The translations under genes and the position numbers were made by a program. From the NCBI RefSeq assembly GCF_000739635.1, contig NZ_BATQ01000182.1:1-64000 (forward strand): DNA of 64,000 nucleotides, read 5' to 3'. The number at the start of each line of letters is the position of its first letter. The stretch's first letter is position 1. The notes beneath the pieces were generated by a model. It had not been told where the DNA came from and did no database searches. It saw only the letters and a program-made list of their open reading frames with translations. This document shows positions 1 through 9,128 of the stretch, one piece after another. Source of the stretch: Verrucomicrobium sp. BvORR034. GTDB taxonomy: Bacteria; Verrucomicrobiota; Verrucomicrobiia; Verrucomicrobiales; Verrucomicrobiaceae.

Positions 1-531
1 TCATCAAGTCTGCCCACGACGAGCATCCCTGAATGACGTCGGGCCTACAGCCCTCAACATCTAAAACGAGCGCCTACCTTGGGCGTTGCCCAAGGCTGCA
101 ATGATGCCGGACCTTCGGCCCTCAATACTTTCACAAAAGGGAGATGCTCGACCTCTCCACTTTTCCCTGATGGCATTGGTCCCGCATGCGGGACGGAACT
201 CCAACCACGGCGCGAGCATTCGATGAGAGATAGGAAACACTATCTCCCTGTTGGAAGATATCGGCAACGCGGTTCATGCAACAACTTTGCTTCACGCCAC
301 ATCCGCAGACTGCAACAGACGCCCAACAGCGCCCACAACTCCCAAACCATGAACAAGCGCTCGCACCGGGGTTGGAGTTCCGCGTTTACGCGGCTCAGTC
401 GTGCGTCTCCATCACGTCGATCTTCGGCGAAAGCTTTCCAATACGCCGACTAAAGTCGGTACTCCAACCACGGTGCTCCCTTCAATCGGAGTTATTGCCC
501 ATACTCGCGCTGATCCAAATTGCCCCCCAAC
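1..531. repeat. Palindrome-rich non-coding segment with REP-like hairpins
   Basis: I see no convincing gene here; the short open frames have no family features. The segment holds many short perfect inverted repeats: CCTTGGGC/GCCCAAGG at 77-95, GTCCCGCATGCGGGAC at 179-194, GAGATAG/CTATCTC at 227-246, CCGCG-TTTA-CGCGG at 380-393 and CCGAC-TAAA-GTCGG at 446-459. Three of these hairpins carry the same neighbouring tag, ACTCCAACC, read away from the stem: at about 198-206 and 461-469 on the plus strand, and as its complement GGTTGGAGT at about 370-378. Stem sequence varies while pairing is kept, which is typical of REP-type elements. The left edge is cut by the window. Confidence 0.6.
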
Positions 532-563
532 AAAAAAGGCGCGCCGCTTTCACGGACGCGCCT
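532..563 (-). terminator. Rho-independent terminator after the 590-2191 gene
   Basis: Read on the minus strand, AGGCGCG and CGCGCCT form a 7-bp GC-rich stem around a 13-nt loop, followed directly by a run of six T. It lies about 27 nt past the stop codon of the minus-strand HtrA-like gene, so it probably ends that transcript. Confidence 0.75.
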
Positions 564-589
564 CAAATGGATTTGCCAACCAACCGAAC

Positions 590-2191
590 CTATTCAATCC
601 GCTTGAGCAGCCCCAAACGGTAAGCGCCATTCAGCAGCTTCTGGTTGTCCAGCTCGGCAGTCACGGCATCGAGATAGAGCAGCTTGGGGAAGTCATCCAG
701 CTTGATGGTGTGGATGCTTTCCTTGGACTCCTTGAAAACCTTGTCGAGATCCGCCAGGTCATTGATCACCTGGCCGTTCACTTCGCTGACGATCGCACCA
801 CCCACGCGCTCGTAGCCCTGGGTGCTGCGGGTGGGGAGGGCGGCGGCGAGGATCACGATCTTGCGCTTGCCTTCCTTCTCGTAGTCATCTGTGTGCTTGG
901 CCACGTGCACCAGGCGAAGCGGAGCGCTGGTTTCCCAGTCGTTGCCGAAGCTCTGGAGGAACGGGATGGAGAGCTCCTGGAAGATGAGCCCGCCCATGAC
1001 GAGGAAGTTCGTGCCGCGATCAAACAGATAAGGGGCCACCAGGAAGTCCTTGGGGTTCTTCCGCGTGAGCTTGCCGGTGAGGGTCTGCTCTTTGCCTCCA
1101 CGGAGGACCTTCACCTTCAGTTCATCGCCCACATAGCTGCTGCCGCGCACGATGTGGCTCATGTTCAGCGTGCCGTACTTGGGATCCTTGTAGTCGCCGC
1201 GGGAGTCCACCTTGAAGCCGTTCATCTCCAGGATGATGTCTTCTTCCTTGAGCCCAATCTGCTCCGCAGAACCGCCCTTGGTCACACCGCTGACATACAC
1301 GCCCTGCTGGTCTTTCTTGAGCCCCAGGTACTCGCGGAACTGGTCGTCCAGCGTGATCTGGAACTCCACACCAAGGCTGGGGAAACCCTGGTACTGGCCA
1401 TCAGCATTGTCCTTCAGGAAATGCTGGATGATGGGTCCGGGCAGGATCGTGGCGGTCTGGTTCTTGGAATCATATCGCAACAGCAGGCCGGCAAGCTTGC
1501 CATCCCGGATGATAGGGAGGGTGAAGCTGTTGGCCTCACTGCGGATGATGCCGATGGTTTCATAGACCAGGAACATGCTGCCCTCGACATTGTAGAGGGA
1601 GGTGAGCACCTTGTTGATCTCCATCGGGGTGACGATGAGGTCCCCCACGCGGCCGAGCTGCCAGGTCTGGAGCTTGTCGCCCACCCGGGAGTCGGCATCC
1701 ACCTTCAGCGGAGTGAGGTCTGCAAAGAAGTCCTTCACAGCGGTGGCGGGTTCGAGGAGTGCGAGGTTGGCCTCGTAGTCCACGGCCTTCACCTTGGCGG
1801 GAATCTTCCGGCCGGTGTCGGCCTGTTCCAGCTCGATGTAGGTGGCATCGGCCACGATCTGGCCGGTGACGAGGATCCGATTGCCGTCCAGCAGCACCCC
1901 CAGGCCACGACGGGCACCAGGTGAGGACTTTTGCCACGGGATGCGGTAGTTCCAGGGCTGGAAGGTGACGTTCACCTTCACAAGAGCGGTGTTCTTGCCG
2001 GCGGCCTCGATGATGGGAGCGGGCCCGCCAGCAGCGACGACCGGAGCCTCCTCTGCAGCAGCGGGAGCGCCGCCGCCAGCACTGCCAGGCTTGGGCATGT
2101 CACCCGGGCCGGCCTGGGCCAGGCAGACGCCGCTGGTCAGCAGCGTGAGCGACAGCGAGGTGAAGGTGAGTGTAGCGCGAAAAAGATTCAT
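590..2191 (-). CDS. HtrA-like PDZ protein with a degenerate (dead) protease domain
   Basis: A 534-residue exported protein with a signal peptide ending near residue 26 (SGVCLAQAG). The longer frame opens at 2251, but the ATG at 2191 gives a clean signal peptide. It shares the layout of the neighbouring HtrA-like protease, including the block YRIPWQ before the protease fold. PDZ-like segments follow, for example SAEQIGLKEEDIILEMNG. All three catalytic positions are replaced: the His site reads LVTGQIVAD (Gln for His), the Asp site ANLALLE (Asn for Asp), and the GNSGGP motif is absent (SFTLPIIRDGK). It is therefore probably a non-catalytic paralogue serving as a periplasmic scaffold, chaperone or regulator. 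It lies 68 nt downstream of the active homologue, consistent with co-transcription. Confidence 0.8.
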   Translation of the reverse strand: MNLFRATLTFTSLSLTLLTSGVCLAQAGPGDMPKPGSAGGGAPAAAEEAPVVAAGGPAPIIEAAGKNTALVKVNVTFQPWNYRIPWQKSSPGARRGLGVLLDGNRILVTGQIVADATYIELEQADTGRKIPAKVKAVDYEANLALLEPATAVKDFFADLTPLKVDADSRVGDKLQTWQLGRVGDLIVTPMEINKVLTSLYNVEGSMFLVYETIGIIRSEANSFTLPIIRDGKLAGLLLRYDSKNQTATILPGPIIQHFLKDNADGQYQGFPSLGVEFQITLDDQFREYLGLKKDQQGVYVSGVTKGGSAEQIGLKEEDIILEMNGFKVDSRGDYKDPKYGTLNMSHIVRGSSYVGDELKVKVLRGGKEQTLTGKLTRKNPKDFLVAPYLFDRGTNFLVMGGLIFQELSIPFLQSFGNDWETSAPLRLVHVAKHTDDYEKEGKRKIVILAAALPTRSTQGYERVGGAIVSEVNGQVINDLADLDKVFKESKESIHTIKLDDFPKLLYLDAVTAELDNQKLLNGAYRLGLLKRIE

Positions 2192-2259
2192 GATGGATTC
2201 TGAGGAAAAAGGTCTGTCAGAAAGAAGGGTAGTGGGGAATCGAGGAAACAAAGCCGGAC

Positions 2260-3786
2260 CTATTCGTCGCCCAGGTAGCTCTCCTCGCTCACGTCATACT
2301 TCTGCATGATCACCGGATGCGCGGCATCCGCCAGCTCCCGCTTCAACACGAGCGGGCGGTTCTTCTCCAGAAGCTTGATGACCACGAACTTGCCGTCGCC
2401 CTCTTTCTTCTTGAGCGCCTCGGCCAAGTCCTTCATCGTCTTGATCTTCATGCCGTTGACCTCGTCCACGATGCTGTGTTGATACCCCTGGAGGTAGCTG
2501 TTCACTTCATCGGGCAGGATGGTGGTGAGGATGACCACTTCCGGACGGTCCTTGAAGATCTCCTTCGTCATGTAGTTGTCGAAGACGTAGTTGACCAGCG
2601 GATCGCGGATGGAGTGGGCCTCCATGAGGTTGCGGTTCATCGGCTGGAACAACATACCTGCGTACATCACGTACTTGGGCCGCTGGTTGTACTGCTCACC
2701 CAGGGTGAGGTAGGGCAGGTACCGCTTGAGCGTCAGCTCCACGGACTTCTTCTCCCCCTTGCGGAGGATCTCGGCCTTGATCTTGTCACCGGCGAACTTG
2801 CGCTCGACCACTTCGTTCATGTTCACCAGCTCGCCATCCACGCGGATGAGGCCGTTGGTGTACACCGGGCTGCCGTCCAGGGAGAGGATGACATCGCCCA
2901 CCTCCAGCAATCCAGCCGCACAGCTCGCGCCGTCCACATTGGCGACCATGACACCCAGACCGTTGTCCTCGAGCCCGAGGGCCTTGATCTGGGCCGGGTT
3001 TTCCACCGGGAAGTCCGTGACCGCGAGATCCATGTAGTGATCATAACTGCCATCTTCCACATCCTTGAGGAAGCGGTTGATGACCGGCACCGGGATCATG
3101 TAGCCCACGTTCTGGGCCACGGAGCCACTGTAGCCCTGGAAGGCCACGCCCACCACCTTGCCGTTCTGCAAGACCGGACCGCCGCTGTTTCCGGGGTTGA
3201 TGGCCGCGTCCACCTGAATGGCCAGGTGCTGGTCGATGCCACTGTGCGAATAGCTCTGGAAGTCGATACGGGACACCACGCCGCGGGTCACGCTCACGCG
3301 GTCGCCGCCGATGGGATAACCGACCGCGATCACCTCTGTGTTGAGCTTCGGAATGCCATCGATCTGAAACGGCTTCAGATGCTCGAACGGCTTGGGATCC
3401 ACCGCCTCGATCATGGCGAGGTCACAGTCATGGGCGATGAAGAGAATGCGAGCCTCGAAGGGCTCGGGATCATTCATCGTCCGGATGATGAGCTTGGTAC
3501 TATTGCTCACCACGTGTGCGTTGGTGAGGAAGCGGTTCTTGCCCACCAGCCAGCCCGTGCCGCTGCCGCTCGAGGGCCGGCCACCTTGCCACGGGATACG
3601 GTAGTCAGGCTGAAGGAAAGCCGCCTCGATGCGCACGATCGCTTCAAAGGGGTCCGCATCGCCCGGCTTGGTCCGGTTTTCCGAATCTGGGGCGGGAGGC
3701 GGGGCGGCGGCGGGTTTTTCCTCGCCCTTCAAGGGCAGTACCATGGCCGCAATAGCGATGGCCGGCAGAAGCAGGAGTCTGGACAT
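2260..3786 (-). CDS. HtrA/Deg-family serine protease with PDZ domains
   Basis: A 508-residue periplasmic trypsin-like protease. The start at 3786 (MSRLLLLPAIAIAAMVLPLKG) gives a signal peptide; the open frame extends further upstream without protein-like content. The catalytic triad is intact: His91 in LTNAHVVSN, Asp122 in HDCDLAMIE and Ser201 in NPGNSGGPV. A first PDZ-like region follows around residues 290-390 (AGLLEVGDVILSLDGSPV), with a second, weaker one near the C-terminus (VDEVNGMKIKTMKDLAEAL). Family members degrade or refold damaged envelope proteins. A Pro/Ala-rich linker joins the signal peptide to the protease. Its downstream neighbour is a dead paralogue, so the two may act as a pair. 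The exact Deg subtype cannot be assigned from motifs alone. Confidence 0.88.
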   Translation of the reverse strand: MSRLLLLPAIAIAAMVLPLKGEEKPAAAPPPAPDSENRTKPGDADPFEAIVRIEAAFLQPDYRIPWQGGRPSSGSGTGWLVGKNRFLTNAHVVSNSTKLIIRTMNDPEPFEARILFIAHDCDLAMIEAVDPKPFEHLKPFQIDGIPKLNTEVIAVGYPIGGDRVSVTRGVVSRIDFQSYSHSGIDQHLAIQVDAAINPGNSGGPVLQNGKVVGVAFQGYSGSVAQNVGYMIPVPVINRFLKDVEDGSYDHYMDLAVTDFPVENPAQIKALGLEDNGLGVMVANVDGASCAAGLLEVGDVILSLDGSPVYTNGLIRVDGELVNMNEVVERKFAGDKIKAEILRKGEKKSVELTLKRYLPYLTLGEQYNQRPKYVMYAGMLFQPMNRNLMEAHSIRDPLVNYVFDNYMTKEIFKDRPEVVILTTILPDEVNSYLQGYQHSIVDEVNGMKIKTMKDLAEALKKKEGDGKFVVIKLLEKNRPLVLKRELADAAHPVIMQKYDVSEESYLGDE

Positions 3787-3984
3787 AATCTTGGGGATAA
3801 CGCGCGGAAGGAGTCGTCTCAGACAACGGAGGCGCAAGAACTTCCAAAAGTTTTGTTTGTTGAATGCGAAAAAATTCCCGGCACACCCTGCCCTGCAGAG
3901 ACACGACCATGCGGGACCATCTGGTCGAATACGCCCGTCCGCCAAATCTGGGCACACCGCGATGACTTGCCGGGGCGTCAGAAC

Positions 3985-4647
3985 CTACTTTTTCCCGAAA
4001 CCAAACCAGCCCTTTTTCTTCTTCTCTTCTGCTGGTTTGGCATTGGAGTCCGCTTTCACCGAGGCACGCCCACCAGGATTCACGGTCATGATCTGTGGGG
4101 ATCCGGGCGCTTGCTTCACGGTCGTGCTGGCGGGCTCCGGGCCGGGCACCACGGTGGTGAAGTTCAGCGTCGCCGGCTTCATGTTGGGCGCATTCACCAC
4201 GTAGTCGAATGCCTTGGGCGGAAGGGCCTTGCCCGTCGGGTCGTACTGCCGGATGACGCGTCGGAACACCTCGCTGCGCGTGTTCACGCAGCGCTCCTCA
4301 ATGAGGCGGCCCAGACTGTCGAAGTAGAATTCCACCCGCGCGATGAGATTGCCTGCGCCATCGTGAATGAGGCCCTGCAACGGATCGCCGTTCTCATTTA
4401 GCAAAAACGTCTTCTTCGCGATCGCCACATTCCGGGAGTCGTACGTCGTCTCCGTGAGCTGTCGGCCTGTGAAATCCTTCACCGAATCTGTACGAGTCCC
4501 ATCCTGGTGCAGCACCGCCTTGGCATGCATGGAGGTATCCACGATCTGCTGGGCCTCCGCCCCGGCGGCGAGGGCGAACCAGACGCCAGCCACGCCCGCG
4601 AGCAACGCAGGAAGTCTGGGGGCGAACGTACAAAGGCGGAAATTCAT
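3985..4647 (-). CDS. Secreted protein of unknown function
   Basis: A 220-residue protein with a signal peptide (MNFRLCTFAPRLPALLAGVAG... ending AEAQQ). The mature part has YD/RHS-flavoured text such as DSLGRLIEER and RQYDPTGKALPP, suggesting short beta-hairpin repeats that handle a hydrophilic partner, but I cannot assign a family. The C-terminus is basic and lysine-rich (KPAEEKKKKGWFGFGKK), which could bind membrane or nucleic acid. It lies about 200 nt upstream of the HtrA-like protease on the same strand and may belong to the same envelope-maintenance unit. Function unknown. Confidence 0.7.
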   Translation of the reverse strand: MNFRLCTFAPRLPALLAGVAGVWFALAAGAEAQQIVDTSMHAKAVLHQDGTRTDSVKDFTGRQLTETTYDSRNVAIAKKTFLLNENGDPLQGLIHDGAGNLIARVEFYFDSLGRLIEERCVNTRSEVFRRVIRQYDPTGKALPPKAFDYVVNAPNMKPATLNFTTVVPGPEPASTTVKQAPGSPQIMTVNPGGRASVKADSNAKPAEEKKKKGWFGFGKK

Positions 4648-4823
4648 TTCCCGGGGATGCTAGCGGAACGGCCTTCTGAGGGCAAGGACGGGATTTTACC
4701 AAGGAATTCAGCCTTTCGTGGCCATGCGGAATCGCCAAAACTGGGCGGTTTCGAGGCAGATATTCGGTTCCCAATGCCCCGGCCCGGCTTGAGACGGGCG
4801 GCTCCCCTGCATGAGCAGGCGAT

Positions 4824-7292
4824 CTAAAGCTTGCGCAAAAAGAGCTCCAGCGTCGCACCGTCATCGACTACCGATCCCATGGGAAGATCCCCGTCCTGCG
4901 CCTTCTCATGGCGGCTGGAAAATAGGAGGTAGGCGGGGTCCCCTTGCGAAGGATCAAAGATGATCTTGCGCGAGAGCCCCTCCCCCCAATAGAGGTACTG
5001 ATACTCTGGAGGCACCTTCTTGAAGAGGACACAAGCATCTTTCGGGACCGTTTCGTCGAATCGGCGGAAACGCTCAATCCAGGGGAGGTTTCCCCGACAC
5101 AGCTGCCACATTCGGTCGGTCTGGTTGAAGATTGAGCCTTCGAAAAAGATGGTCCCCTGGGTGCTGTAGAAGGGACTCGTGTACCGGAAAAAGCCTCCGT
5201 TCACACCGCAGAAGACCACAACAACCGTCGCGGAAACGAGGAAAGCCTGCATCATCAGCGGGCCCATCCGGGACTTTCCACGTGGCGACGGGCAGAAGAG
5301 GGCTGCGACCAAGGGACCCAGGAAGAGGGAGAGATTAACGAATGAGCGCCCTCTCCAGGGATCGTAGCGACTCGAAGCGGACTGTGCGAGAAGGTAGAGC
5401 AGCGCTCCCAAGATGAGAGCGATCACCAGCAATCGGTTGGGGAGTCGGAACAGGGCAATGAAAGCACCTGGCAACATCAGCAAAAGCAGAACGGGACCTG
5501 CAAAGGAAAGGTCATCATTGGCGGTCCAGAACAAATCTGGCTGAAAGGGTTGGCGACCTTCTGACATTCCCAGTGTATCCAGACCCGCTCTGGCAGCCAG
5601 CGCCACCAGGGGAGCCCGCAGAGACGACTGCCATCGGAGGGTCTCCTCGGTGAGGGGGAACCCATCCAGCCCCACAAAGTGGATGGCATATCTCGCCGTA
5701 TTGGTGAGGGCTTCTTTCGCGAGCGAAGCCGGGCCGATCGCTGGCAGGATGACAGCTTTTCGCCAGGAATTCGGGCCCATGAAGTGGCCGTATTGGGAGG
5801 CATTTTCGTAGTAGCCCGCCGGAAGCACAAACAACACGCCCCCCAAGAGAGCCGTGGCTGCCATGGTGGCCCACCCACTTATACCGAGCGTGGATCGCTT
5901 CCCCCACCAGCAGGCCAGAAAGACCGCCCCGAGGGAAGGCAGCAAGAGCAAAGCAGAAGCCTTCGCCCCGCACGCCATGGCCACACAGAGGATCGCCAGC
6001 AGCAAGTCGTGAAGTCGGCCCGAGTCAGCCCTCCAACGAATCACAAAATACAACGACATCACCACAAACAGAGTCACCGGCATGTCGAGCTGCGGGGTGA
6101 CCGAGATCATGATGAAATTGGCCGCCAGACCCGCCGCAGCCGCAGCCGCCAACGCTGGCAACACGCGCCCCGTCAGCATGATCGCAATCCCGAAGAGGCT
6201 CAGCAAAGTCAGCCAACTGCAAACGAGAGTCACCAGTTGCACTCCCCACTCTGCCCGTCCCGTCATCAGGTACCCAAAGACCTGCAGGAGGGTGGCACCC
6301 TTGAAATGCACGGTCATCGCCACATAGTTGCTCTCGAAAAAGTCCAGCGAACCCTGCTGCAGGTAGCACGCCAGCCGAGGCATGATGTAGGTCATGCTGT
6401 CGTGGTTGGCAGGTGCCAGTCTCACCGCTATCAGCAGTTGCGCGATCTGCACAGCGGCCAAGGCAAGGAAGAGCAGCAGGCTGAGCGTCCCGTGAACGGG
6501 CGCAGCCCTGAACTCCTCCCCAATTTGACGGAACAAGTGAGCCCACGCAAAACCCTGCCTCTCCGTTTTGCTTTCTGCACCTCCAGACAGGAGGCGCCTG
6601 CATAGCCCCCTCCCCAGCAGACAGATCGCGGCCACCACCGCGATTCCCACCAGCCAGGCCATCGTGTGATTGAGCAAGCCCATCCACGACAGGGTGTATC
6701 CAACCACAAATATCCCACCCGTAGAATAGGCGACTATCCCCAGGATTTGATCCAGCGGCGCAAGGCCGCTTGCCATTTCGGAAGCAGCCAGTTCCCTGGC
6801 TGGAAGGTTCTGTGAAGCGGCCCTTCGAAAAATCGAAAAGGGAATCCAGGGCAACAGCAGCAGCAACACGCCGCAAACGCCAGGCACCGACTGCGCACGG
6901 TCCCCCAAACGATGCCAGGCCAGCCACATGCGGGGGCCATCGGCCGAGACAGGCACCCCTGGAGCAGGGCGCAGTAAAATTGATTTTGCCGACACGACGA
7001 ACCTGGGTCCGTCCCGCGCCTTCAGTTCTTCCCTGCTAGAGACAGGGGCATAGACAGAAATCCTGGAGTCCACCACGGTGCCCGTAGAAACCTTCGCGAT
7101 GGGAGTGTCCCTGGGTATGGGAAATCGGTAGGTGGTTCCGTCCACCAAGGTGACTTTGTCAGTCCGGAGGGGATCACGCTGCCAGAATGGCGAAATCGGG
7201 GCCGCCAAAGGGGAATTCAAAATGAGGAGAACCAACCCTAGAGCCGCGAGGACCATTTTGGTACGAGCACGACTCACTCCGATCACTGACAT
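4824..7292 (-). CDS. Multi-pass membrane glycosyltransferase (ArnT/PMT-like, GT39/GT83 type)
   Basis: A protein of about 820 residues with many membrane segments. An early lumenal/periplasmic part is followed by NHDSMTYIMPRLACYLQQGS, which resembles the acidic first-loop motif of polyprenyl-phosphate-sugar-dependent transferases (ArnT, PMT). Such enzymes move a sugar from a lipid carrier onto lipid A, glycan or protein on the outer face of the inner membrane. The start is uncertain. In-frame options are GTG 7451, ATG 7352, ATG 7292 and ATG 7256; I chose 7292 because it sits just before the first hydrophobic segment (MVLAALGLVLLILN), and no site has a strong Shine-Dalgarno. It is the last gene of the miaB-adk-fmt run. 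The acceptor is unknown. Confidence 0.7.
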   Translation of the reverse strand: MSVIGVSRARTKMVLAALGLVLLILNSPLAAPISPFWQRDPLRTDKVTLVDGTTYRFPIPRDTPIAKVSTGTVVDSRISVYAPVSSREELKARDGPRFVVSAKSILLRPAPGVPVSADGPRMWLAWHRLGDRAQSVPGVCGVLLLLLPWIPFSIFRRAASQNLPARELAASEMASGLAPLDQILGIVAYSTGGIFVVGYTLSWMGLLNHTMAWLVGIAVVAAICLLGRGLCRRLLSGGAESKTERQGFAWAHLFRQIGEEFRAAPVHGTLSLLLFLALAAVQIAQLLIAVRLAPANHDSMTYIMPRLACYLQQGSLDFFESNYVAMTVHFKGATLLQVFGYLMTGRAEWGVQLVTLVCSWLTLLSLFGIAIMLTGRVLPALAAAAAAGLAANFIMISVTPQLDMPVTLFVVMSLYFVIRWRADSGRLHDLLLAILCVAMACGAKASALLLLPSLGAVFLACWWGKRSTLGISGWATMAATALLGGVLFVLPAGYYENASQYGHFMGPNSWRKAVILPAIGPASLAKEALTNTARYAIHFVGLDGFPLTEETLRWQSSLRAPLVALAARAGLDTLGMSEGRQPFQPDLFWTANDDLSFAGPVLLLLMLPGAFIALFRLPNRLLVIALILGALLYLLAQSASSRYDPWRGRSFVNLSLFLGPLVAALFCPSPRGKSRMGPLMMQAFLVSATVVVVFCGVNGGFFRYTSPFYSTQGTIFFEGSIFNQTDRMWQLCRGNLPWIERFRRFDETVPKDACVLFKKVPPEYQYLYWGEGLSRKIIFDPSQGDPAYLLFSSRHEKAQDGDLPMGSVVDDGATLELFLRKL

Positions 7293-7460
7293 GGGTCCGA
7301 TACCCCGATGGCCCTCATTTTTGGCAGTCGGGCTGCCTGCGTTTTCCGGCATAGGAGATGGGCTTGGTGCGACCTTCCGATTTCGGTGAATCAATCTGCC
7401 AAACCCTGAGAGACGGCAACAGAATTTCTCTTCAGACGCCGCCTCAAGCACGAAGCGTCG

Positions 7461-8405
7461 CTACAGCAGGCGAATGCCATCAAGCCTCTGGCCCCTGAGG
7501 AATTCAGCGGCAGACATCGGCTTGCGACCTTCAAGCTGCACGGATTCCAGTTCCAGAGCACCTGACCCACAGGTGACCCAGAGTCGCCCCCCCTGCTCCG
7601 ACACGGTACTGGGATCGCTGTCTGTCGGAGTGAATCCATCTCCCAGCGAAGCCTTCAGAATCTTGAGCTGCAGAGGTCTCTCACCTCCGGGCAGCCGCGC
7701 AAACGTTCCCGGCCAGGGCTGGTAGGCACGAATGAGACGCTCGAGCTCTTCGGCAGGCCTTTGCCAGTCCAGATGACCGTGCTCGCGCTCCAGCTTCTTG
7801 CAATGGGTGGACTGACTGTTGTCCTGAGGAATCTTGGGAGCATGGCCCGCCTCAATCAAGGCCAGAGCCTTGTCCAGAGATGCAGGAGCCAACTGGGCGA
7901 GGCGATCGTGCAGAGACCCGCCCGTCTCATCAGCACTCAAGGGGAAACAGTCCTGTAAAAGGATGGGCCCGGTATCGAGACCTTCATCCATCCACATGAT
8001 GGTGACCCCGCTCTCTGCGTCGCCTTCTCGAATCGCGGCCTGGATGGGCGATGCGCCCCGATGCCGGGGCAGAATGGAGGCGTGAATGTTCAGGCAGGCC
8101 AGGCGGGGCAGGTCCAGCACCTGACGGGAGAGGATCTGCCCGTAGGCCACGACCACAAAGACGTCTGCCTGATACTCCGCCAGTGCGGCCACGTTCTCCG
8201 GCGTGCGGAGGCGCTGCGGCTGTAGCACCGGGATGCCCGCCTCCAGCGCACGCACCTTCACCGCGGGCGGCGTGAGCACCTGCTTGCGCCCCACGGGCTT
8301 GTCAGGCTGGGTAACCACGGCCACCACCTCGTGGGAGGTGGCCGTGAGGAGATGTTCAAGCGAGGGCAGGCCGATATCGCCCGTGCCCAGAAAGACAATG
8401 CGCAT
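7461..8405 (-). CDS. fmt: Methionyl-tRNA formyltransferase
   Basis: A 314-residue cytosolic enzyme, the usual size. It formylates the amino group of initiator Met-tRNA using 10-formyl-tetrahydrofolate. The N-terminal formyltransferase Rossmann fold begins RIVFLGTGDIGLPSLEHLL. The catalytic region has the family signature NIHASILPRHRGASPIQAA, which carries Asn and His of the triad, and the Asp lies in MDEGLDTGPILL. The C-terminal OB-like tRNA-binding domain starts near residue 205 and ends GQRLDGIRLL. It lies 24 nt downstream of adk on the same strand. In many bacteria fmt pairs with def; no def is seen here. Confidence 0.95.
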   Translation of the reverse strand: MRIVFLGTGDIGLPSLEHLLTATSHEVVAVVTQPDKPVGRKQVLTPPAVKVRALEAGIPVLQPQRLRTPENVAALAEYQADVFVVVAYGQILSRQVLDLPRLACLNIHASILPRHRGASPIQAAIREGDAESGVTIMWMDEGLDTGPILLQDCFPLSADETGGSLHDRLAQLAPASLDKALALIEAGHAPKIPQDNSQSTHCKKLEREHGHLDWQRPAEELERLIRAYQPWPGTFARLPGGERPLQLKILKASLGDGFTPTDSDPSTVSEQGGRLWVTCGSGALELESVQLEGRKPMSAAEFLRGQRLDGIRLL

Positions 8406-8429
8406 GCAGCAGGTAAAAGACGGGACGAA

Positions 8430-9089
8430 CTAGACGCGGTGACTCTGCATGACGGTCCAGGCATCCAGCTCCATGATGCGGCTCAGGATATGGTGCACCA
8501 CCTTGGCCGGAGGCTGGCCAGCATCAATATCGGTAACGATGTTGCGCCCCGCGTATTTGCCGGAGGAGTAGTAGTCCAGGATCGGCTTGCTCTCCTCTTC
8601 GTAAGTGCGGATGCGTTTCTGAATGACCTCATCGCTGGCGTCATCGAAGCGGTTGTCCTTGAGCGCCCGCTTGCGCAGGCGGCGGGCCAGTTCCGCACGG
8701 TCCGGGCAGCTCAGGTGAAACACCTGCAGCACGTCAATGTCCTGCTCCATGAACTTGGCCTGCTCCACATTCCGGGGAATGCCGTCCAGTACGAGGAAAT
8801 CGATGTCGGGCTTGAAGCGGTGAGTCTTGTCGTGGTCGTGGATGTTCGCGCGCCAGAGCTTGACGGTCGTTTCATCCGGCACCAGCTGCCCACGGCTGGA
8901 GTAGTTCACGAATTCCTGTCCGAGAGCCGTACGGGTATCAAGCGAGCGGAAAACATCCCCGCAGGCCATATGATAAAATCGCGGGATCGTGCCCAAGACT
9001 TTCCCTTGGGTACCCTTGCCACTGCCCGGCGCGCCGAACATCAGGAAGGTGCGGAATTTTTGGAATGGCTTCTCGATTTTCTCTGACAT
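8430..9089 (-). CDS. adk: Adenylate kinase (nucleoside monophosphate kinase)
   Basis: A 219-residue cytosolic kinase converting ATP + AMP to 2 ADP. The P-loop is GAPGSGKGTQGK near residues 20-31. The NMP-binding part is CGDVFRSLDTRTALG, and the AMP-site signature appears as LDGIPRNVEQ (canonical LDGFPRT.xQ). The LID-region residues RFDDASDEVIQKR follow, then a second arginine cluster. The LID is short and lacks a zinc-type Cys cluster. The C-terminal half differs enough from textbook Adk that a UMP/CMP-type specificity cannot be excluded. Gene spacing of 39 nt upstream and 24 nt downstream supports co-transcription with fmt and the GT9 gene. Confidence 0.85.
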   Translation of the reverse strand: MSEKIEKPFQKFRTFLMFGAPGSGKGTQGKVLGTIPRFYHMACGDVFRSLDTRTALGQEFVNYSSRGQLVPDETTVKLWRANIHDHDKTHRFKPDIDFLVLDGIPRNVEQAKFMEQDIDVLQVFHLSCPDRAELARRLRKRALKDNRFDDASDEVIQKRIRTYEEESKPILDYYSSGKYAGRNIVTDIDAGQPPAKVVHHILSRIMELDAWTVMQSHRV

Positions 9090-9128
9090 GGAACAGAAAC
9101 GTAGCAGCGGGAACGCTCCTCACAAGGA

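Noticed and set aside
401-1924. Long plus-strand open frame of 507 codons opposite the dead HtrA-like gene
   Set aside because: It is antisense to a gene with a signal peptide and clear homology to its neighbour. The translated text has no domain features; long antisense frames are common in high-GC DNA.
2317-4401. 694-codon plus-strand frame opposite the HtrA-like protease
   Set aside because: The minus strand carries the full catalytic triad and PDZ motifs; the plus frame is a His/Val/Leu-rich shadow.
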